This document shows, in pieces, positions 8,371 to 16,961 of a DNA stretch of 25,049 nt; positions within the stretch are counted from its first letter, which is position 1; the number at the start of each line of letters is the position of its first letter. Made by a program: the position numbers and the translations under genes. A model generated the notes under the pieces. It searched no databases and was not told the DNA's origin. It saw nothing but the letters and a program-made list of their open reading frames with translations. Source of the stretch: Seminavis robusta (taxonomy: Eukaryota > Bacillariophyta > Bacillariophyceae > Naviculales > Naviculaceae); assembly GCA_903772945.1 (NCBI GenBank), contig CAICTM010001651.1:1-25049 (forward strand), in the 5' to 3' direction.

Positions 8371-8432
8371 GCTTGCTCCACTGATGAAGCAAACAGCGAA
8401 ATCTTAAGCTCAGAATTTGGAAATCAGCAAGC
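8371..8432 (+). ncRNA. Candidate type I hammerhead ribozyme in the retroelement 3' region
   Basis: The conserved core CTGATGA (8381-8387) and GAAA (8398-8401) are separated by a 10-nt helix II element. Helix I is strong: GCTTGCTCCA (8371-8380) pairs with TGGA (8418-8421) and GCAAGC (8427-8432), with AATCA (8422-8426) as an asymmetric internal loop where natural hammerheads place tertiary contacts. Helix III is short: ATCT (8401-8404) against AGAAT (8412-8416) with one bulged A and a 7-nt loop. This predicts a cleavage triplet AUU and cleavage after 8417. Helix II is the weak point, with only GC (8389-8390)/GC (8396-8397) pairing around AAACA; a lost base there is possible given the deletions elsewhere in this copy. 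Hammerheads are known in Penelope-like elements, where they process element RNA. Confidence 0.55.
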
Positions 8433-8497
8433 AACGGTATACCCCATGGATAAACATCCAATGGTAGATTCGTCGTAGATTAACTCTTAGTAGTATC

Positions 8498-8569
8498 TAC
8501 ACACATCTCACACAACATCACACATCTCACACAACACTCAACGTACACACACCTACACACACACACACA
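8498..8569 (+). repeat. CA-rich tail of copy 2
   Basis: The same composite CA block as 3562-3628, ending in a pure ACACAC run before AGATAAAG. It marks the 3' boundary of copy 2. Confidence 0.75.
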
Positions 8570-8640
8570 AGATAAAGTTCAAAAGGCCCTCAGCTTGCTA
8601 GCTAGCTGGTAGTTGAGGGCAATTCGTTCTTGCCTTCGGT

Positions 8641-8673
8641 TGTTCATGCCGACGCGGTGTCATTGGTTTTGCG
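8641..8673. repeat. Direct repeat, left copy
   Basis: TGTTCATGCCGACG followed by a diverged CGG/TGTT stretch, then TGTCATTGG and TTTGCG. It recurs at 11080-11113 with two substitutions and one inserted base. The two copies bracket the broken NTPase gene. Just downstream, 8676-8701 forms a hairpin (AATCGACTC/GAGTCGATT). I see no gene between 8570 and 9053. Confidence 0.7.
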
Positions 8674-9053
8674 TCAATCGACTCGACTCCTTGAGTCGAT
8701 TTCCCTTCAGTCCAAGGCGTTGACCGTAGAGAGATGGTGGAGTGTAACTGTTTTTTACTAGTAAAATACGCGACGAACATTCTGGACCTGACACCACCCC
8801 ATAAGCCAGTGAAAACGCTTACATACGCCAGGGGCCGCATAGAGTACCGATAGCCGGCCGGGAGTTGCAGAATGATTGCAGCAAGGCGACCATCGTGTTG
8901 ACTGTCACTCAAGCGAAACTGAAGGAACTAGTACGGCACTGGAAAGAGAAACTTACCTCGACCTTGTCCAAACATCATCATATCATATCATGAATCAACA
9001 ACATCTTATCCCTCATCAAACATCACCAAGAGGCTCTTTCAAAAAAAGGAGTG

Positions 9054-10841
9054 ATGTACGATCTAGCCTTTGCGGAGCTTTGCGTCCAAACTGGGGTCAA
9101 TCCAGTGAATCATGGCGAATTTGAAGATGCTGCGAGCCAACTAACTTCGATTAGCAACCGTGGAGACACCGGATTATATCGGTGCCCAGTCCTTGCCATT
9201 CAGCGTAGTCGCCGAGGTGGAAAGACTTTTATGTTGCATGCCGTTGCAGGTATTCTGCGAGAAAATGACGTCGAGGAAAACATCTACATGGTGCTGCTCA
9301 TCTCGCTAAACGGCGACACGAAATACGACTGCAGAATCGAGCCAGATGCGCGTAGAGCATTCCTTTTGCGAATTGCGTATCGTTGGGAATGCAGCAAGGG
9401 CTTCGAGAAGAGTTTCCGTGAATTCCAGTGTGGATATGCTAGTAATTTTGACTTGAGTCCGATCCAATCCAGAGCTGGCTTGAAAGAAACAATGCGATTG
9501 TTCTCATCGACGAGCTCAATGTAATCGCACCCGAATCACATGGCTATGCGGAAATGAGTCATATGCTCGATGGCTTGGCGGGCCGAAAGGGGAGCGCCGT
9601 GATGTATTCTACTCACCACAGGAGCGCCGCCGATATCTTACGCGGTCGAGACCGAAATGGCCAATATCAGCTTTCGACGCGAAGCCACAAATTTTTGCCA
9701 ATGCCTCGAGTGAGAAACAGAACTTGTCTGAATGGGTTGGTACAGATAAATGCGCCATATGACCCCAAGCTCTGGGTCGCAGTTTTACGAGGACGCATAC
9801 CGTGCTTGATTTTGCAGGATCAACTAGCTGATTACTCTACTATATCATTTGAGAGAGAAGCCAAGGCGAGAATGGATCTAGTAGAGAAAGTCAACATTTA
9901 CTCACTTGCAGGACAAGATGCCTTGAAAGAAGAGACATTACTCAGGCGAATCAACGGTTTGACGAGCGCATTGACTGGAAGAAGCGTTGTCGAGGAGGGC
10001 TTCTTGAGAGATGAGTTCAGAGCTTACTCTTACATGTCGACACAGACAGATGGGAAGGAAATTTTCTCTACCCATGGCCTCCTTTTCTCCTTGCAAGCCC
10101 GAGTGTGCTCGGGAAAAGTTATTCGCATCTTTACGATCTTCTTCGTTCGGATAACATTGACGAAGGTAGAGGTTTCGAGGCCCTCGTCCAGCTTTCTGTA
10201 TTGATTCGACTTTTGTCGTCCCAACAACATCCATTGGTCCCTCATGGGACTGATAATAGTATGTCAGTACTTGACGTGTTTGATGCAACAGAAATGTACC
10301 ATGTTGACGAGACTGTGAAGACTCTCGACGGTCTCATTGAGAAGGTTACCAGCAAATTTGCTTACGCGGAGCAAGTAAAGCAAGTTGTGGTGGTCCCCTT
10401 TTTGCATCTTTTCCAATTTACGACTTTTTTGTGTTTCACAAGAAGAATGTCCAAGGAAAGTTGGTATGGTCGCCAGAAGTCGGCTACCAGTGCAAGTATG
10501 GCGACGAACAACCTGATGAGGACGAGAAGTACACGGCGTGGAAGAAGGTTAAGAAATCGATTTGGATCGGAGGTTTGTGCAAGCAGTACCGTGTCAATCC
10601 TGACACTGGGGCTCGTGTTTCCCAGAAAGGAAAAAATAATGGGTGGATTTTGATGGCAAGAGACACACAGGTTGACATGTTAGGAGTTTCAATCTCAGAA
10701 GCTTTGCCTGAACAGACAGCAGCAGATCTAAATGCACCGCCATGCGAAAAATGCGCCGCTGAAGAGAGTGTGCTGCAACGCCAAGAAGAGGCGACTCAAG
10801 GGACAAAGAGGCAGAAGCTCGCGACCTTTCCCGCTCACTAA
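9054..10841 (+). pseudogene. Broken P-loop NTPase with nuclease-like C-terminus (Crinkler/RHS-like)
   Basis: The frame starting at ATG 9054 carries a Walker A-like IQRSRRGGKTF near residue 50 and runs to about 9475. It continues in the -1 register with a Walker B-like IVLIDELNVI (about 9500) and SAVMYSTHHRS. Near 10070 it shifts by -1 again into a helical segment (WPPFLLASPSVLGKSYSHLY). Near 10398 it shifts by -1 once more into FPIYDFFVFHKKNVQ and GYQCKYG, ending at 10841. The D...QxK pattern is what PD-(D/E)xK nucleases at the end of Crinkler and RHS-type proteins show, and NTPase plus nuclease is their usual order; the family call is from memory of motifs. Each break equals loss of one base, at CCCC/TTTTT runs in the last case, so a sequencing cause is possible. 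No N-terminal LxLFLAK region is seen. Confidence 0.5.
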
Positions 10842-11258
10842 ATGAGCATGAGCGGGATTGCATACCGCAAACTGAATTATTTTATGTTCGTTGGGATAGA
10901 CGGTGATGTCGGAGGGGACCGAGGTTAATTCGACTAAGTAATTCAGTGGTACATCTGTACATGAAGCCTATGCTTCTGTTGGTCGTTCACAGTCTGAATT
11001 TTGATAGTATCAGACTTTTTTATTTTATTTTAGAGAATGTAATTCCGATACTAGCTAGTCCAGAGTAGCGACTATTTGGTGTTCATGCCGACGTGTTGTC
11101 ATTGGATTTTGCGCTGTGCTGACCGACTGGCGGCTTCGCATCCGTGAGTGAAGCAGTCCTGGATCCAACCCATCTTTCGAATCAAAGCTCCATTCTATTG
11201 CTCCTGTTGTTGTTTGTCTTTTTTGAGTAGCAGAGCTTCAATCAATCATCATTCCACC
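10842..11258. other. Intergenic, upstream of the flavodoxin gene; right copy of the direct repeat
   Basis: 417 bp without a gene. A T-rich stretch (11016-11032) precedes the right copy of the 33-34 bp direct repeat (11080-11113), which lies about 145 bp before the flavodoxin ATG and includes a reverse CCAAT (ATTGG). The repeat may be part of the promoter or a duplication scar. Confidence 0.4.
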
Positions 11259-12026
11259 ATGACGACCAGCCGCACCGAAAAAGTGTATGTGTTATTTGGT
11301 TCTCAGACGGGCAATTCGGAAGAATATGCCAAGACGTTTGCCGACGAATTGCCCGACAAGTTGAGCCCTGCTGCCATTCAAAAACTAACGGGAAACTCGG
11401 ATGTGGAAATCACGCTGCAACCAAAGACGATGCAATTGGATGATTTTTTGGAAATTCAAAAAGCCGATTGGACTCGTTTGGTGGTCATTTTCGTGTCATC
11501 CTATGGTGTGGGGCAAGCTCCCTTGGGATGTTATCGATTCCGAGATCTCTGCGATGCGTGGAAGGACCGCAATGCTGCGAACGTATTAGATGGTGTCCAC
11601 TATGCTCTGTGTGGATTGGGTGATTCCTCGTACACGACATTTTTTGAGAACCCCACCAAATTGGACCAAGCCATGACGCAGGTGGGTGCCACACGTGTGG
11701 GAACCCTCGCCAAGGTCGATGCCCAAGGGACCGGGGATGATGCACAAGCACCCGTCATGGAACGTTGGAAAGAAGGACTCTGGAAATCGTTGGCGGAAGT
11801 AGTCGTCACAACACCTCCCTCTCCAGAACAACTCCAACAAATGCAACAAACCACAATCGAATTGTGTCTCGAAATCAATCCGGAATTTGAAATGCCCGAA
11901 ACGGCCACCTCCACAGAGGCTTCATCCAATAAGGGTGGCAAAACAGATTTGATGACCATGTTGATTGTGCCACTGGTCTTGGCACTGGTGGCTCAGGTGG
12001 TCTACTATTTCTACTCCACGCAATAA
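11259..12026 (+). CDS. Stand-alone flavodoxin-domain protein with C-terminal membrane anchor
   Basis: 255 aa starting at ATG 11259 in a good eukaryotic context (CCACCATGA); the upstream in-frame codons lack another ATG. Residues 9-25 carry the FMN phosphate-binding loop VYVLFGSQTGNSEEYA. VSSYGVGQAPLGCYRF and YALCGLGDSSYTTFFENP are the two flavin-ring loops of the cytochrome P450 reductase/sulfite reductase-type flavodoxin fold. There is no FAD/NADPH-binding reductase domain, so it should be a one-electron FMN carrier needing a separate reductase. The last about 26 residues (DLMTMLIVPLVLALVAQVVYYFY) form one hydrophobic helix preceded by a charged linker, which suggests a tail-anchored protein facing the cytosol, probably on ER or an organelle outer membrane. 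The electron acceptor is unknown. Intact, with no intron evident. Confidence 0.85.
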   Translation: MTTSRTEKVYVLFGSQTGNSEEYAKTFADELPDKLSPAAIQKLTGNSDVEITLQPKTMQLDDFLEIQKADWTRLVVIFVSSYGVGQAPLGCYRFRDLCDAWKDRNAANVLDGVHYALCGLGDSSYTTFFENPTKLDQAMTQVGATRVGTLAKVDAQGTGDDAQAPVMERWKEGLWKSLAEVVVTTPPSPEQLQQMQQTTIELCLEINPEFEMPETATSTEASSNKGGKTDLMTMLIVPLVLALVAQVVYYFYSTQ

Positions 12027-12737
12027 ATATCAATCTGTAGAGTAAAGTTTCAGTTTATCAAGGTGACAATCCCCCAAAATTGATGCCTCCATTGATGCTG
12101 TATGGTTGGTTTGGGCACCAAAGTTCAATCTATTTCATGTTGCCCTACGACAATCTCAGAAACCTCTTTAGCCACTCTTTGTACTACTACGGCTGGAGAA
12201 CTACTAGCTAGCTACAAAAGGTTGGGACAAACAAGTAAAAGTGATGTCATTACCTTCCCTAATACTAGTAGAACCCGGCTACAACGTTACCCCAAATCTC
12301 AGATCGTATGCCACAGACCATTGACTGCAAAAGTAGCTAAGGGAGTGAATCAATTTATCCTAACGAAGGCCAAGAAATGGGGGGTTTAACCATGATTCTA
12401 CACCGGGAAAAAGGAAACAGGCTTGGTGGGAATTCTCTACTGCCGGCGCGGCAACACCAGAGATCTGTTAGAGGGAAAACACAAACTGAACTGGAGCTCA
12501 TCTCCATGGCCAGCGATAGCTATTGCAGCCGTCGTTGGCACAAAAAGAACACTTGTCAAGAGACGATGAGCAATGACGATTGAATTCAAAAGCACGACGA
12601 GCAGCTTCATCTTTGGAAGTCATGAATGTGAACTTATCGAATACAAATTGCCAGACTCTCTTGGCTTCTTGGATGAAACAGCGGACGGTCAACTGCTACC
12701 GGTAGCCACCACAATTTCCCACATCTGGTTACGTCAG
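12027..12737. other. Intergenic between convergent genes
   Basis: 711 bp holding the 3' ends of the flavodoxin gene (+) and the LRR gene (-). Frames seen here have no protein-like features. I see no RNA gene or repeat apart from scattered CTAG motifs. Confidence 0.5.
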
Positions 12738-15395
12738 TTAGTTGAGCAGTCGAAAACCCTTGTTTTGGGCATTTTGCTGAAGCGCATCCCTGAACTCCGC
12801 AAATCCCTCCAGGCGGTTTGGCATTCCCAGTTCCAGAGTGCACAGATTGGGGCTGGCTTTCACAAGCTTCAACAGTATGTTGTGCAATTTGTCGGTGATC
12901 TCAAACTCGCTCCACGCCAGTTTTACCCTCGTCAGTCTAGGTGGTGTTTGGTCGTGACGATCAATCAGGGTTGTCACAAGTTTGTCCAACCCATCCAAGT
13001 CCAAAGACGTAGAAAAGGTGCTGAGGCAAGTCAAGTTCGCCTTTTGGAGTGCTGGGCTCAGAATGGAGAAGCCTTCATTGCCAATCGCCTTGTTGTTTTC
13101 CAATCTCAAATGTGTCCATTGGACCGAATCTTGTGCAGCAGCGTCTGCCAATGCTCGACATGCCGGCACCCCGAGATTGCATTTGGATAGGTCCAAGAAG
13201 CGCATCCGAACAAGCACGGGGGCCATAGCTTGTACACCCTCATCGCCCAAATCTGTTTCAGGCAGCTCCAAAATTCGCAGAGCAAAGAGTGCTGCCAATC
13301 CTCTGGATAATGCCTGGCACGCCTCGAGGTTCAATTTGACTCCACTCAGAGTTACGTGTCTCAGCACTTGCGGCGTGAAGGGACCGCAAAAGGCGTCTGC
13401 CAATGCGCTACACCCTTCTGTTCCCAGTTGATTGCCATTCAAGTTGAGAATCTCCATTTGAGGAGTGAAACCTTTACCAATAATATCTGCGACTTCAGTC
13501 ACCATTTGGGCATCCCACTTGAATCCGGCATAATCAAGTTTGCGCAATCTGCCAAGAATAAAACCAAAGCTCCTACTGTACAAATCGGAGACCCTAGGAT
13601 AGTCACTTTTGGCATTGGTGAAGGACTTTTGCAGCAGTCGATCCTTCATCTTTTCCGGTGTCAATGGAGGTGGCATGAACATGAAACTTTTACCGTTCGT
13701 CGCTTCTTTACGCTGATGCTCATCGTGGAAAAGATTCAGCACTTTGCCGCTTGACTTGGCCACACTCATCCAACAGCTTTCCACAAACGGCCAACCGCGA
13801 TCCATGTATTCGGCCACATTGGCTCCCTGAGGTAGATTGTAATCTTCTGGGTAGTCTGTTGGTCTGGTGGTGAGGCGCAGGCAGCTTGTTTGCGGATGGG
13901 AATACAGCAACGGCAAGGCATACAGTCCTTGTTGAAAGAGGCGGTCTTCTTCGGGCGTGCGATAGACACCCTCCGATTGCTGTGGGTGCTGATACAAACA
14001 GGCATAGTCCCAGAACAGTCCCCATCGAGGCGGAAAGTGATTGACAATATTGAATCGATTTTCACAAGCATTGGCCACGGCTCGCAGGGTAACGCCTTTG
14101 GGGTCTGGATGATCTGAATGCAACCACGAGTAGCTCAAGGCATAAATATGAATGTGGGCATCTTGCCGGTTACCATTGAGAGAGTCAGTGGAGGTGGAAT
14201 CGCGAATCTTGTCCAATGATATAAATGCCTCGGGATGGAGCTTCTCTAGCTCTTGCCGAGGAGGCAAAATGGGAAACATTGGACCATCGGAGTACTTGGC
14301 ATATTCTATGAGCCAGTGGACATCCAATAGCACAACCGCTCCATTTTGGAGAGCGGGTTCGAGGTCCGCTGCTCCCACTGCCTGCCAAACCATGCGGGAA
14401 CGTTCGACTTTGGCTGGATTGGCGTCATGCTGGGCAATCTGTTTTTGATGATAGGCCTTGCTTTTGGCCCACTTTTCTTGCATAATTGCTTTGCGTTCTT
14501 CAAGTGGCTTGGCTTCCCACGCAACCTTTTCGGCAGCACGCTTTTCCTCAAGTTTACGATTACACTCTTCCAATTCCTTTTTTCGTTCTTCTTCTTCCTT
14601 TTCGATTTCCTCCTTACTCTTCTTCAAAGAAGCGCTGCTTCTTCCAACAAACAATCTGTTGCCTTTGAGCCACACGTCTGTTGCGTATTGCTTCGCTTGG
14701 TTTCTTTTAGCAATTATAGCTTTTGCCTGTTGATCCAGATTCATTGCTTCTTTCTCGTCTCCTCTTCTTGCTGCAGCTGCTGCCCTTGTCATCAGCAGAG
14801 GAACATTAGCCTGTTCTGCCTCTTCCACAAGTTTCGTTGCTTCCCGGTGGTCTCCTTTCATTTCAGCAGCCATTGCCCGTGCCATGATCAGATAAAAATC
14901 CTCACCGGTTGCAGAATCCAAAAGCCTTTTGGAATGCGGACAGGCCTTGCTGAGTTCTTGTTTTACTTTTTGCCCCCAGTTGGTTGCTTCTTCCAGATCT
15001 CCTCTCATTGCAGCTGCATTTGCTCTCGACAGTAGAAGCTCAATATTTGCAGCTTTTATTTGTTCCTCCAGTTTCTTGGCTTCTCCCTGGTCTCCTCTCT
15101 CTGCCGCTGCTTCCAATGCCAATTTCAGATGATCAACGATTGCTTCTTTGGCTTGTTCATCCAGTTTGATTGCTTCTAGGAAATCTCCTTTATCTTTACC
15201 AACTCTTCCCCCTGCCATCAGCAAATGCTGAATGATTTCTTTTGCTTGTTCCTGCAGTTTTGCTGCTTCTTCAAGCCTTCCTCTCCTTGCAGCAGCTTTT
15301 GCCCTGTACAACAGTAAGTGAACATTCTCGTGCGCCTTGGCAATGTTGGGGTCTTTGGATTGTGAAGTGGCATTGCTGCTGCTTGCAGAACCCAT
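12738..15395 (-). CDS. Multidomain protein: TPR-like repeats, coiled coil, unknown central domain, leucine-rich repeats
   Basis: 885 aa. The start is the ATG at 15395 (MGSASSSNATSQ); the frame extends four codons further but only from a TTG. Residues about 25-235 hold six degenerate helical repeats with the core RGDxxEAxKLxxQAK (first at 38-47, then about every 31-40 residues), resembling TPR/SEL1-like helical pairs. Residues about 255-325 are a Lys/Glu-rich coiled coil. A central domain (about 340-560) contains YALSYSWLHSDHPDPKG and WGLFWDYACLYQHPQQ, with RTPEEDRLFQQGLYALPLLYS. I recall this pattern from uncharacterised algal proteins but cannot name a function. Residues about 600-885 are RNI/NLRC-type LRRs (MEILNLNGNQLGTEGC, LRFLDLSKCNLG-like, LRLENNKAIGNEGFS). 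Probably a cytosolic scaffold or sensor. Unrelated to its neighbours; it shares a divergent 392-bp promoter region with the cytochrome b5 gene. Confidence 0.8.
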   Translation of the reverse strand: MGSASSSNATSQSKDPNIAKAHENVHLLLYRAKAAARRGRLEEAAKLQEQAKEIIQHLLMAGGRVGKDKGDFLEAIKLDEQAKEAIVDHLKLALEAAAERGDQGEAKKLEEQIKAANIELLLSRANAAAMRGDLEEATNWGQKVKQELSKACPHSKRLLDSATGEDFYLIMARAMAAEMKGDHREATKLVEEAEQANVPLLMTRAAAAARRGDEKEAMNLDQQAKAIIAKRNQAKQYATDVWLKGNRLFVGRSSASLKKSKEEIEKEEEERKKELEECNRKLEEKRAAEKVAWEAKPLEERKAIMQEKWAKSKAYHQKQIAQHDANPAKVERSRMVWQAVGAADLEPALQNGAVVLLDVHWLIEYAKYSDGPMFPILPPRQELEKLHPEAFISLDKIRDSTSTDSLNGNRQDAHIHIYALSYSWLHSDHPDPKGVTLRAVANACENRFNIVNHFPPRWGLFWDYACLYQHPQQSEGVYRTPEEDRLFQQGLYALPLLYSHPQTSCLRLTTRPTDYPEDYNLPQGANVAEYMDRGWPFVESCWMSVAKSSGKVLNLFHDEHQRKEATNGKSFMFMPPPLTPEKMKDRLLQKSFTNAKSDYPRVSDLYSRSFGFILGRLRKLDYAGFKWDAQMVTEVADIIGKGFTPQMEILNLNGNQLGTEGCSALADAFCGPFTPQVLRHVTLSGVKLNLEACQALSRGLAALFALRILELPETDLGDEGVQAMAPVLVRMRFLDLSKCNLGVPACRALADAAAQDSVQWTHLRLENNKAIGNEGFSILSPALQKANLTCLSTFSTSLDLDGLDKLVTTLIDRHDQTPPRLTRVKLAWSEFEITDKLHNILLKLVKASPNLCTLELGMPNRLEGFAEFRDALQQNAQNKGFRLLN

Positions 15396-15787
15396 TTTCA
15401 AAGGCAAATCAGAGCACGGGCAAAGAAAGAGACACTGGAGTGAGTCTCTCTGAAGCTTTAGCTAGCCACGCTGTACTAGTAGTTGGTTTGTCGGGGATAC
15501 AAAAGGGTGTCCTATTCCAGCACAGTTCGAAGCAATGTCATGGTGTTGCCCTCTGCACTCTGAGAGAACCAAAGATGAAAGATCCGTTCTGGATCCGTTC
15601 CAAGATCCGTTTCGGCTTGGTTTTCCAGACACGCGTCGTTCATGACTTGATTGTTCGTGGAGGTTCTTGAGAAAAACAACACGACCACCATGGCGCTGCT
15701 CCCTTCTCCCTTGTGGACGAGCGACCGCATAGAAACAAGTCTCCTTGCCACACTTCATATCACCTTTTCTATCCATTAGTCAATAAC
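15396..15787. promoter_or_regulatory. Divergent intergenic promoter region
   Basis: 392 bp between the start codons of the LRR gene (-) and the cytochrome b5 gene (+), so both promoters must lie here. It contains TAGCTAGCC near 15459 and an imperfect direct duplication of GATCCGTTC (15579, 15590, 15603). No TATA box is convincing. Confidence 0.4.
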
Positions 15788-16555
15788 ATGTCGTCCAATG
15801 AAGATGATGATCGCATCATGAACGATACGACCATGCCACCACCCAAAATGAAGGCGAGCAATGGCATCCAAAAGAACCCACCACGCCGCAAATTCGGTCT
15901 CCGCAAGGGATTCGGCTTGGGCGATTGGGTTCAATTGACAAAGAGCGCCAAAGACTTGGCACAACTCAAGGGAGCCCCGCTACGGAACATTACCAAGTCC
16001 GAACTACGGCAACACTGTGAGGTATACGACGGTTGGTGCGCGCTCAAGGGCAAGGTCTACAATATAGGTCCCTATCTGCCGTATCATCCTGGCGGAGAAG
16101 CCATTTTGAAAAAGGTTTTGGGAAAAGATGGAACTGCCTTATTTGACAAGTATCATCGATGGGTGAATATTGATGGATTGATTGGGAAACTGCAAGTGGG
16201 ATATCTGGTGCCGGATCCAGAGAAGGAAGAAGGTACGATGAAACCACCAGCGTACATGGCTACAACTGCTAAAGAACATGAATGTAAGTGCAGGAAATTT
16301 GGCTGAAGCCGGAAGAATATGCATGGGAAGTTGGCTGTTTGCAGTTCATTTTCTTCCTCAGCATGTCTGACTCACCATGGTTTTCTCTTCATGCATGTTA
16401 TGTTTGCTTGTTCTTCAGTTGCTGTTCCTGCTCCAGTTGTCAAAAAAGGCACGGCAAGGAATGTGAACAATGTACTACCCAAACCACCAGAAAGAGATGA
16501 AGATCAGGTGGAGGAAGATTACACAGAGCCGTGGGATGAACAGCCAAAGTCATAA
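15788..16555 (+). CDS. Cytochrome b5-domain protein (two exons: 15788-16283, 16419-16555)
   Basis: 210 aa after splicing. Start at ATG 15788 (MSSNEDDDRIMND). Residues about 20-60 are a basic leader (NPPRRKFGLRKGFGLGDW). A cytochrome b5 heme-binding domain spans about 65-145, with YLPYHPGGEAI giving axial His100 and FDKYHRWVNIDGL giving axial His123. The HPGG and KYHRWVN forms resemble the b5 domain of NCB5OR-type proteins, but no reductase domain follows. The tail after the intron is acidic (PPERDEDQVEEDYTEPWDE) and there is no membrane anchor, so it is probably a soluble electron-transfer protein. The intron call rests on a consensus donor GTAAGT at 16284 and an acceptor TTCTTCAG ending at 16418. 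The unspliced frame would stop at 16304 after a Cys-rich nonsense tail. Divergent from the LRR gene, convergent with the YbaK-like gene. Confidence 0.85.
16284..16418 (+). other. Spliceosomal intron (135 nt) in the cytochrome b5 gene
   Basis: GTAAGT donor and a T-rich tract ending TTCTTCAG. The length is a multiple of three, but the intron contains an in-frame TGA, so retention would truncate the protein. Splicing restores an open frame to TAA at 16553. Confidence 0.8.
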
Positions 16556-16961
16556 TCATTTATTTTGTGTTTTTGTGTGTGAAAGCTAGAATGAGCTAGC
16601 TACTTGCAGCTAGCGACAGGTAGTTGTAGAACAAATTGCTGGAGTGCGGCGAAGGGATACTATTAGCGTTAGGAACTGTTTTGGAGAGACAGAGAGTTGA
16701 GAAAGAAGACTTGAACAGTGGATGAGCTTCAAGCCCGCTCTCACTACTATCTATTCTATTTCTTGGGAGCTGTGGCCAATATTGCAGAGACTGTCGCCAC
16801 AGACTTGTGATACATCCTAACACACGCCAATGAAGACCAAAAGACTACGGTAAAAGTAAAACTACTTTGTCTAGAATTATCCAAAAGGTCGTCTCCAGCC
16901 AGCTAGAGATGAAAATCACAGACATGCCTCTGCATTCAAAATCCAACCCATTTTTAAATGA
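16556..16961. other. Intergenic between convergent genes
   Basis: 406 bp containing the two 3' ends. It includes an inverted CTAGCTAG-rich stretch near 16586-16612 (GCTAGAATGAGCTAGCTAC). I see nothing coding. Confidence 0.5.

Larger units (their letters stand above)
3629..8569 (+). mobile_element. Penelope-like retroelement, copy 2 (near full length)
   Basis: Order: leader, ORF1 (4204-6132), -1 frame RT region (about 5799-8143), a CA microsatellite (8166-8219), a candidate hammerhead ribozyme (8371-8432) and a CA-rich tail (8498-8569). No long terminal repeats, integrase, RNase H or GIY-YIG endonuclease motif is visible. The RT belongs to the Penelope-like class. Hammerhead ribozymes and head-to-tail 5'-truncated copies are established features of that class. 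The exact 5' boundary is unknown, and I saw no target-site duplication. Confidence 0.75.

Noticed and set aside
12573..13190. 205-codon plus-strand frame
   Set aside because: Overlaps the end of the LRR gene in antisense and has no protein-family features.
14346..15035. 229-codon plus-strand frame rich in Phe/Leu/Ser
   Set aside because: Antisense of the Lys/Glu-rich coiled coil and repeats of the LRR gene; hydrophobic appearance is a mirror artefact.
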